Positions 56,101 to 64,000 of a stretch of 64,000 bases of DNA are shown here, one piece after another (the first letter of the stretch is position 1; every line of letters begins with the position of its first letter). Source of the DNA: Bursaphelenchus xylophilus (Eukaryota > Nematoda > Chromadorea > Rhabditida > Aphelenchoididae); assembly GCA_904066235.2 (NCBI GenBank), contig CAJFCV020000006.1, forward strand, positions 9,052,001 to 9,116,000, given 5' to 3'. The notes under the pieces are model-generated. The model was not told where the DNA came from, ran no database searches, and saw nothing but the letters and a program-made list of their open reading frames with translations. The translations under genes were made by a program, and so were the position numbers.

Positions 56101-59100
56101 TCCATGAGTCTGTCGGAGCTCGTATCGGCCTTTTTTCGACTACAACAGATCCTCCACAGTACAGGATGGGTCATCTTTGTGGCCCGATGTGAATTGGCTA
56201 TAACTTCTTCATTTTCGGCGGATGATTCAGGGAAAAAAGAAGCTTTAAAATTGGCCAGAAAATAAAGAAGTTGTAGCCAATTAAAATCAAGTCACAAAGA
56301 TGGCACACCCTGTACTGTGGAGGATCTGTTGTAGTCGAAAAAAGGCCGATACGAGCTCCGACAGACACATGGACTCCAGATTTGCGAGCAAAAAACCTCA
56401 GGGACATAAAAAGGCTGTTGGGTTTCATCCTTTAGCCTCCGAGTACTGTACACTCCAAAAAATCAACTCATATTTCTACCAACTCAAATATCTGCAAGGA
56501 TCAAAGTTGATCCACTTGAGCCTTTCGCACAAAAATTGCATGGACCTCAAATCCACACAAACACGTCTAAGCTCTTTTGAATTCGCTTCAAAAATCACAT
56601 GTTCAAAACACTCCGAACTCTAAGGGTCGGTTTAATGACACCCCCGTTCTTCCGTTGACCACAATCGTTCTGAGGGCGGGATCTCTTCGATTGTATAAAA
56701 CCTTTCAACACCTTTACTTCCTTTTCCATTCCTTTTTCTCAGGGTTCGTTAGGTGTAATCTACAGTAATCTAACTAAACACTTTTTAGTCTTCAAAAAGA
56801 GTAAACAAAAGTCTCAATTATTCGCGTTTTCGCGGATTCGAATAAGTTTTTTTGAATACCGGGGGGAATTGAAATGTAAACAAACAGAGGGGTTTGTAAA
56901 GGACCAATTCTTGAGCCCGAGACTTGCCAAAAAAATTGTTCTTGAACTTTCACCGTCCACTGAGCTTGTATTGGTCCCCGATGTGTAACAAACATTTCTT
57001 CTCACGGCTCGTACAATAGCTCACGCTTGTTTTCAATCGCCAAATGGGGTGGAGATAAAACGAATTCGAAAAGGTTCGCGTACGTAGTTAAAAAATAAAT
57101 ATATTTGTGTGATTAATACATTACACTACGTATTTTGGGGTTTGAAATGCATTCAGACCGAGTTTCAGGATAAACAGGTCACTTATTCATAAAATGAATA
57201 ATTGTTTTGACAGGCTTTATCCCAATTCCTAACCAAATTTTTTCATATTTTGCGCTTTTAAAATCATCATGTTTTCTCTGTACCCTTCCAAGAACTATTA
57301 CAGTAGCTCTTTCCATCTTTTCTGCTCTTTACACCATCCTACCACAGAAACTAACTGTAATAAATGCCAAAATATAGAGAATAATCGATCATTATGTCAA
57401 AACTTCCTTTACGCCTCCCCCGTTACTCCAATTTCTTTCTTTTTATGTCTCATTTATCTCCACTGTACACCTGGAGGAATGTGGAATTTTCCAAAGACCG
57501 TTTTTTAAATTGTAAAGTTCAAACCGTTTCCGCTTACTACTCATAACTTTGCGGTTTAACATTACGCACGCTGCAGGGTTCAACAATATTTTTGAGTGCG
57601 TTTTACCGTGTATGTAATATTTTTTATGCAAAATTTTAACGTTATACACTGCTGGACAAAATGATATGACCACCGCAATTTTGCGCTGGCAATTTGTCCA
57701 TGGTAAATGAATTGCTTTAATATTTGGTGAAAGTGAGTATGGAGCAATGTTACATGTACCCAAAAAGTATCAAAGGATTTCAAAAAGTGCAAGGTGAGTA
57801 AAATTTGGAAAAACGCAAAACCGCCAAAAATCGGCCGGACAAAATGATATGACCACGTGGTTTAATTCAATCTTTTACTAATAACCACAATTTAACAAAC
57901 AATCCTAGTAATGAGTGAGTCCTCCACTGATTACTAGGACTGGTATGGGGACACGTTCGGCCAGGTTTAGACGGGTTTGAACGCGTTAAACCATGTTTGA
58001 TGCAGAGCTACCCAAACTGGTGAATATCTTCCATTAACGCTTTCCAAAAGTTTTAAATGACGTTTTCATCATGTGATCTAGACGTGTAATCACCTGTGCA
58101 AGCCTTCGCTTTTCGTACGAACTCCATGGTGGTCTGGTAGTGTGGATTCAGCAAACATCCGGTTACCACGTCCAGCTTTGGCGACCCATTTGCTATTTGA
58201 CCCTGGGGATAGATGTGCTCCTTGGGTTTAAAATGTAACCCGGAATCTCTCTAGAAACCGGCGAAGCCAAGAAAAGTCCCCGCTGACACGATCACAGCTT
58301 TGCAGATGCAACTTTGCCGACCTTCACCTTAACCAGCAAAACCGAGTTTTTCAAATGGATTTTTAGCGATGCAAAACGGCTTTCATTCGATGGCCTATGC
58401 AATTTTAGAAGCTACAGCACACCTCAGGCACCCTGGGCCATAAAATGAACTGTTTTTTGTCGCTAACGATCCCTTTGAAAAACTTGGTTTTTCTGGCTAA
58501 GGGGCAGATCGGTGCAGTTGCATCTGCAAAGCTGTGATCGTGTCAGCGGGGACTTTTCTTGGCTTCGCCGGTTTCTAGAGAGATTCCGGGTTACATTTTA
58601 AACCCAAGGAGCACATCTATCCCCAGGGTCAAATAGCAAATGGGTCGCCAAAGCTGGACGTGGTAACCGGATGTTTGCTGAATCCACACTACCAGGCCAC
58701 CATGGAGTTCGTACGAAAAGCGAAGGCTTGCACAGGTGATTACACGTCTAGATCACATGATAAAAACGTCATTTAAAACTTTTGGAAAGCGTTAATGGAA
58801 GATATTCACCAGTTTGGGTAGCTCTGCATCAAACATGGTTTAACGCGTTCAAACCCGTCTAAACCTGGCCGAACGTGTCCCCATACCAGTCCTAGTAATC
58901 AGTGGAGGACTCACTCATTACTAGGATTGTTTGTTAAATTGTGGTTATTAGTAAAAGATTGAATTAAACCACGTGGTCATATCATTTTGTCCAGCCGATT
59001 TTTGGCGGTTTTGCGTTTTTCCAAAGTTTACTCACCTTGCACTTTTTGAAATCCTTTGATACTTTTTGGGTACATGTAACATTGCTCCATACTCACTTTC

Positions 59101-62100
59101 ACCAAATATTAAAGCAATTCATTTACCATGGACAAATTGCCAGCGCAAAATTGCGGTGGTCATATCATTTTGTCCAGCAGTGTATTGTGCTAGGCGTGGT
59201 TCAAGTGCATATCCATTTATTCTGCAAATCTTGAAGCGTGTTTGAATAAGCTCTTTGTACCAAAGTAATTGTTATTGGAAACGCCATAAAATGACGGTTT
59301 CTTTGTCACCCCCGCCCATCCAACAAAAAAAAGTATTTGGGAACTTTTCAAGACTATGTTTGCTCCTTCTCCGCCTTATTTCTCATGCTACAAATGACCG
59401 TTATATCGTAGTTACTCTTACTATTGGAACTGTTTTTTTTTTCTCCCAGTCTTTGGGAACCCATTCCTTTAGAAATTCTTGTAGAAATATTAGAGCGATT
59501 TTACATTCAAATTTTTGATGATTTTATGATTTTTTCCTAAAGAATAAGGATCCTTTGTATGGAAAATTCGATTTTTATGATAGAAACATCGCTATTTCCC
59601 TGAACCTAAATTTGCACCAATGAAAAATTCAAACTTTTGTGATTTTTCGCTTCAACAAACTAAATTTTCATCAACATCTATGTGCTGCATTTCCACGAAT
59701 TGCCTTTCAAATTAGCCTACTGTTATTCTTTAACAGTAGTCCGAATTTTTTTTTCTTTTCCTGTGTTTGTTTGAATCTCTAAGCTATTAAACAATCCCAA
59801 ATCTGAAAACATCCCATTTACGGTCTGTTTTCCATGTACAGCCCGTACTTTGGAATGCGCGGACTTCCTAATCACATTACATTAGACCCCCTTAAACACA
59901 CTCAATCTAATCAGCAATTTAGTTTAAATCAGGAATCTTCGCGATGCTTTAAATATTTTTAAATCCCGCGCGTCTAAACTTATTTCCTCCACGTACGCAT
60001 GGTTTAATTTTTAATATATAATGTTTGTTGGTCATAAAAATTATTTTGGTGGATTTTTTCAGCAAAATGAAGCGAATAGAGCCCTCGAGAAAAGAAAGTA
60101 TCAGATTATTCGACGAAGTTGGCGGGCAACCCTTGAATTGGGGATTCACGATATGTGTTATCGTCTTTGTAAGTCGTTTTTAACCTCAATTTTGAAAATT
60201 TTACGATGTTTCATTGAAAAAAGAACCAAATTTTTTGGTATTGTTCTGCATAAAATTCTCGGTGATTTCTGCATAACTTGAGCTAAAAAAGTTTTGCCAA
60301 ATTTCCAAATAATCAAAGCACCAAGTTTTAGGCCCATAAATTTTTTTTTTTTTTAATTTTCAACCCAATATTTCGACTTTCCTGGCAAACAACCTTTCTC
60401 GTGCCTTTTCCAATCACATTATTTATCCAAAATTTCAACGACGATTGCGCAATCCTTCGATGACTGGCGTTTCTCACAGCAAAACTCGTAAAAATCAAAA
60501 AAGTCGCGCAAAAATTTTTTAAAACTGTTCTTATTATATCATCGACGAATGTCTAGTACCGTAAACAATCTTTATAAATTTGTTGTTTATTATTTAGATT
60601 CTACACCCAAAATATGCTATTTTTAGCCTTCTACTTTCGTCATTTTTGCTCTAGTGGACTTTGTCATCAATATTTGGAAATAAAACTTGTTACAAATTTT
60701 GTTCCGACGAAGATTAAAGACTAAACAAAGGTTTAATAAACCTACAAGAGCTACAGATCACGCGCTAAACTTTTGGCGTCAAAGATTTCTGAAAATCGTC
60801 TCCAAAATAACTGGTATTGTAAACCGTCTTGTTTATTACTTTTTCGGTCAGCCGTTACTGAGAAAGCAAAAAGCAAAAGTCAATATCGATTAGCAAATTT
60901 GTTCGTCAATAGGAAAGTGTGATAATAGTTACGTATTCTACCGTAATTTTTTTGTTGAAAATTGCACTTGCAAAAAAAATTTCGATTTTCCTCGTATCCA
61001 CTTGCTTGCAAAGTTGGTGGAAAATCTCGACCAACTTTTCAAAGTAAGAGCTAAAATTTTCAGCAATTAATTTGCAGCTGACATAAAGTATATACACAAA
61101 ATTTTAAGAAAATCTGAGCACTTCTTCCTCTCGTGAAAAATTGACTCTCATGTCAGTAAAACAATTTCCAAAACAAATATTTTCGCTTCCAGATATGCTC
61201 AATGAACATTCTGATCCTAATCGGTCTACGGTTTCTTCTCGAACTAAAAGATGAATACGATCAGCCCATTCTAAAGGATTATCAGCAAGAGATAGTCCTT
61301 CAGCTGACCGGAGCTTTTGCTCTTTCTTTTGGATTTGGATGCTGTTGTTGTTTCTGTTGCGGAGGAAGGTTGCCGCAGTAAGTTTTAAAATATGAGCGAA
61401 TTACCTATCTCTATCAAAAATACCTTGCTAATATCAAGTATAATATCAAAAATTTTCAGCTGGATCTGCAAAGGTATTGGCAGTTGTTTCTCCTGTCTAT
61501 GGCAATCAATCCAAAATCCTAACAAGCATAAGACCCTTTACAACGCCCCTCTCTCGCCGGGCGCTCTGGCCAGACAACGTCGAATTCGTCCATATGTAAT
61601 TGATATGGTAAGCCAAAAGAGACTTTTAAAATGGGAACGAGACGAGGCGTGGGGGTATAGCTCAGTGGTAGAGCGTCCGCTTTGCATGCGGAAAGTCAGG
61701 GGTTCAAACCCCCTTACCTCCAAAGAAATTTTTTGGGTTTTCAGTGGGCGAAATGACTAAATTAATATTTTAAAGTTGCCTATAGCCGTTTCTCGCCTTA
61801 ATCTTGCCAAAATCAAACAAATTAGTCATAAAAATGATCAGGAACTGCCTAAACCTCTCCACGCCTTTTAGTTTTCTCTAAAATTCATTTTATTTTTCCA
61901 GAGCAACCATCAAAGTACCATGTCTACCAACGACCACAGCTCCGGTAGTTCCAGTCCAAATCCGACCAAACACAAAATGGAGATTCTACCAGTCGATATC
62001 TCTACTCTGCCGACCAACTCAACCACAACCGTCCGCACAGAGGACAAAGAATCACGTCCAAACATTATCGGCTACTTCGATTCCCCACAAACTTCGAGGA

Positions 62101-63920
62101 CGTCTTCTAAAACTACTGAAGAGTCTACAGCCAAAGAATTGCAATCTCGAAAACTAGAAGAAGACCTCGAGAGAGGAGAAAGGAAATCACATTCAAGTGA
62201 AGATGAAATTGCGCCACTGCCAACGAAGAAGGAGAAAAATGAGAAAAAATTGGCGATCGATTTCAACAGTGAGATGACAAGACATTTGAGTCTGCCTTGT
62301 GGCCCAAAAAATGTCTATATCGTCTAGAAGTCTCGAATTCCTTGACACATGTATAATATTGTCCGGCATTCCGTTTTGACGCAAATCTCTGATCAGATTT
62401 ATCATACCCACTCCGAAATATCCACGACATTCACTTTAAATTGCCTATTCGACAAAACCTTTTACCTTTGAACATTTTTTTTTGCTCAATCCTTGTATTT
62501 ATTGCATTTTATTGTTGTATTTTTGACATCTGTTATTTCTTACGCATCAGTTATGCATATCTGACATTATTTTTATGACATCTCCTCCTGCGAAAATGCG
62601 GGCGGAATTTGTAGATAATGGTTATTTGACCGGTGAAGCCTCAGGGTAATTTAATTGTATATTGTATTATATTGCATCAAAATAAACTGGTAATTACTAC
62701 TATCCACTGTAGAATAAGCCCCAAAAAATAATAAACTTACTGGCATCATTATGCTGAGTGGATTGCTTGAGCAAAAAGTACCGTAATCCATCTACGGTGA
62801 GGAGATCTTTGATCAAAAATGGGTTCACAACATTGCCGATGCTCTTGGACATCTAAACAAAAAAAAATTGTGAAAAAAATTAGAAGTTCTCAAAAATCTT
62901 TAGGTCGAAAAATGTCCAGAAATTGCAATCTAGATATGAGAAATAGTAGTTTCTTACCTTCCTTCCATCCACCAGCCAATGAGAATGAACGTAGATCTTT
63001 TTTGGCAATGGTAAATCAGCAGCCAATAGGAATGCTGGCCAGAATATCGCGTGGAATCTGCAAAAATCAACCTTATTCCCTACAACAAGACTAAAGATAG
63101 CATTGCCCAACTTTCATCAGTATCTAGTGCAATATCAAGTATAACATACGTCCGTATATCCTTCCCGATAAAATGAATGTCCGCCGGCCACAAATTCATC
63201 CATTTTGTGTCGGTGGGAAAGCCGGTTGCCGTTAAGTAGCTACACAGAGCGTCCAGCCATACATAGAGCTAGAATAATATTGGTCAACCAGAAAAGATCA
63301 TATAAAAAAATGCAAAACAAATTAAAATTGATCTCTTACAGTCTGCGAATCATCATCCGGGACTCTAATACCCCACTTTAACCGTGTGGAGTCTCTGGAA
63401 ATCGAGAGATCTTTCTGGGTCTTCAACGACTGTAGGATATGAGGGAGCTGACTGGCCGGGGAGATGGTACCTAAAAGAAGTCAAAATCGATAGGCAATAC
63501 TCTTAAACTAATCTAAGTCCTGATACCTCCATACGAAACTAAATAATGGACATTTTACAGCCAAAAATTGATATTGTACTAGGTCATATAGACCAAAACC
63601 TAAAAAATGATATCACAGAAGGTAAGATACTCATCCTCCTTGTGTTTCTTAACCTTTTGTCTCCACAAGCCCCACCTCACCTTGTGTAGTCAACCATTTG
63701 TGAATAGCATCTTTAAATTTTTCCAATTTGAACATGTAATTATCCTCTTGGATCCACTCAACTTTGGACAATGATTCCTTGGCCACCGTCACTTCCTCGC
63801 CATTTATATTCCGTTTTTCGATCTCTTCTTCGGTGTAAAATCTCTCGTCTACCATGGAATACCAACCTTCATAAGTCGACTTATAAATGTATCCATTTGA
63901 TTTTAGGCGATTCCACATTT
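50179..63920 (-). CDS. Methionyl-tRNA synthetase, mitochondrial/bacterial type (5' end missing)
   Basis: It charges tRNA-Met. Visible exons in coding order: 63920-63681, 63470-63340, 63268-63150, 63057-62958, 62852-62741, 51261-51070, 50633-50411, 50311-50179. All phases join in frame. The order of motifs matches class I MetRS: WYSMVDERFY, then [63 protein letters not shown] (KMSKS loop split by an intron), GLRYFLLKQ and the helical anticodon-binding domain (NADLVNNLGNLLQRS). The HIGH motif exons lie beyond 64000. There is no C-terminal tRNA-binding appendage, favouring the mitochondrial enzyme (MARS2 type). The intron 62740-51262 is 11.5 kb and holds genes on the opposite strand. The next intron holds a tRNA gene. 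Confidence 0.9.
50777..50848 (+). tRNA. tRNA-Ala (anticodon AGC)
   Basis: A 72 nt cloverleaf. Acceptor GGGGGTA pairs with TACCTCC, D arm GCTC/GAGC, anticodon arm CTCGC-TTAGCAT-GCGAG, T arm TGGGG-TTCAATT-CCCCA. Boxes A and B are intact. It lies in a synthetase intron (51069-50634), antisense to the host gene. Confidence 0.97.
51602..53322 (+). CDS. Cys-rich two-pass membrane protein, nested paralogue 1
   Basis: Exons 51602-51667, 51796-51880, 51950-52150, 52219-52355, 52936-53322 (876 nt, 291 aa). The family is unknown. A short N-terminus (FDEAEPGKPKNWGW) leads into hydrophobic segment 1 (about 14-40) and the loop DEYGEPLL. Segment 2 (about 58-90) is crowded with Cys (FALSFCFGCWCCFCC), which may be palmitoylated or bind metal. 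The remaining 200 residues are hydrophilic, probably cytoplasmic, with Ser, Pro and Tyr (SVGVKNVDYYEIPV). It is clearly paralogous to the gene at 60067-62327. Both lie within the synthetase intron on the opposite strand. Its last intron contains MITE copy 2. No function can be assigned. Confidence 0.82.
52578..52844. mobile_element. MITE copy 2 (TA-flanked)
   Basis: The ends CAGTGGGAGACCTGATCCAG and its inverted partner ACAGGATCAGGTCCCTCACTG match copy 1 at 15945-16122. TA flanks both sides. At 267 bp it is a longer and nearly complete palindrome (ATTTTGCATCC with GGATGCAAAAT, CAAAAATGTGGCAAAATGC with its inverse). Confidence 0.88.
56051..56425. repeat. 375 bp inverted-repeat hairpin
   Basis: Arms of about 165-175 bp. 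ACCCAACAGCCTTTTTATGTC at the left pairs with GACATAAAAAGGCTGTTGGGT at the right. GGAGCTCGTATCGGCCTTTTTT and ACAGATCCTCCACAGTACAG also have inverted partners. The loop is about 30 bp. There is no coding capacity; it is probably a non-autonomous foldback or MITE. Confidence 0.85.
57645..59184. mobile_element. Tc1-like 1.5 kb foldback element
   Basis: It begins TACACTGCTGGACAAAATGA and ends with the inverted TCATTTTGTCCAGCAGTGTA, the end style of Tc1-family elements. The inversion continues inward for about 715 bp per arm, to a spacer at about 58363-58457. The arms differ at only a few positions. No intact transposase frame is seen. The structure looks like two copies of one element end fused head to head. 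Confidence 0.9.
60061..60062 (+). promoter_or_regulatory. Possible SL trans-splice acceptor of nested paralogue 2
   Basis: GATTTTTTCAG ends at 60062, 4 nt before the ATG, with no upstream donor fitting a coding exon. Confidence 0.45.
60067..62327 (+). CDS. Cys-rich two-pass membrane protein, nested paralogue 2
   Basis: Exons 60067-60168, 61193-61377, 61460-61607, 61902-62327 (861 nt, 286 aa). The layout is the same as paralogue 1: LFDEVGGQPLNWGF, hydrophobic segment 1 (about 26-52), loop DEYDQPIL, then the Cys-rich segment FALSFGFGCCCCFCCGG and a further Cys patch (WICKGIGSCFSCLW). The hydrophilic tail is Ser/Thr/Glu/Lys-rich (SGSSSPNPTKHK, LEEDLERGERKS). One exon here corresponds to two exons in paralogue 1, so an intron was gained or lost after DEY-x-x-P. 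A tRNA-Ala lies in its third intron on the same strand. The family is not recognised. Confidence 0.82.
61651..61722 (+). tRNA. tRNA-Ala (anticodon TGC)
   Basis: A 72 nt cloverleaf. Acceptor GGGGGTA/TACCTCC, D arm GCTC/GAGC, anticodon arm TCCGC-TTTGCAT-GCGGA, T arm AGGGG-TTCAAAC-CCCCT. It lies in an intron of nested paralogue 2. Confidence 0.97.
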
Positions 63921-64000
63921 CTGAATAGGAAAAATGTTACAGTAACCCAAATGAAAAGATCAGATGTTGATGAAATTTTTTGGTATGATTTCCAGAGAAT
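63921..64000 (-). other. Part of a MetRS intron at the window edge
   Basis: TTTCCTATTCAG on the minus strand is the acceptor of the exon starting at 63920. The upstream exons with the HIGH motif are outside the window. Confidence 0.7.

Larger units (their letters stand above)
53323..60066. other. Gene-poor stretch between the nested paralogues
   Basis: Holds the 375 bp hairpin and the Tc1-like foldback described separately. A GC-richer patch at 54380-54600 has no coding support. The rest is AT-rich with nothing recognised. Confidence 0.45.
51262..62740 (-). other. 11.5 kb intron of the MetRS gene with nested genes
   Basis: Donor GCCA|GTAAGT at 62740 and acceptor TTTCAG| at 51262 join NDA to FTLLKAV in frame. 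The joined protein matches the known MetRS order directly after KMSKS, so no exon is missing. The intron contains two plus-strand membrane-protein genes, one tRNA and three inverted-repeat elements. Confidence 0.88.

Noticed and set aside
57645..59184. Possible active Tc1 transposase gene
   Set aside because: Arms contain stops in all frames and no recognisable DDE segments; only the ends look Tc1-like.

Overview
The window is nuclear DNA from a nematode, probably a free-living chromadorean. The base composition is AT-rich. Small introns have GT..TTTCAG borders. The gene content fits: a CYP33-like cytochrome P450 family, an astacin with a ShKT tail, a hedgehog-related Wart-type secreted protein, an EndoU RNase and a short single-finger GATA factor. 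The species cannot be named from sequence alone. I rebuilt the gene models by hand from reading frame, splice consensus and family motifs. Every complete model closes in frame across all its exon phases.

Layout. 1-2.4 kb: decayed aspartic protease (+) interrupted by a foldback element. 3.4-5.3 kb: first P450 (-). 5.9-8.9 kb: 669-residue lysine/glutamate-rich protein of unknown family (+). 9.1-10.4 kb: GATA factor (-). 14.5-16.3 kb: four-pass membrane protein (-). 18.1-21.2 kb: astacin metalloprotease (-). 21.7-23.7 kb: Wart-type secreted protein (-). 25.5-35.2 kb: tandem P450 array (-) of three intact genes and one internally deleted relic. 40.7-41.3 kb: small secreted cysteine-rich peptide (+). 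41.4-43.8 kb: membrane-anchored papain-family protease (-). 44.3-47.0 kb: secreted protein with two EndoU units (-). 50.2-64 kb: methionyl-tRNA synthetase of the mitochondrial/bacterial type (-), whose 5' end lies beyond the window.

The most unusual region is the last 14 kb. One synthetase intron is 11.5 kb long. It contains two paralogous cysteine-rich membrane-protein genes on the opposite strand, a tRNA-Ala(TGC), a Tc1-like 1.5 kb foldback, a 375 bp hairpin and a TA-flanked MITE. A second tRNA-Ala(AGC) lies in the next synthetase intron.

The four intact P450s have identical exon lengths (106/488/501/138/273 nt, 501 residues) and share promoter elements, so the array grew by tandem duplication. 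Repeats are mostly long inverted repeats (foldbacks) sitting in introns. Much of the gene set suggests detoxification, digestion and defence at the gut or body surface (P450s, proteases, secreted RNase, defensin-like peptide, GATA factor). That functional link is inference from gene families, not something the sequence proves.
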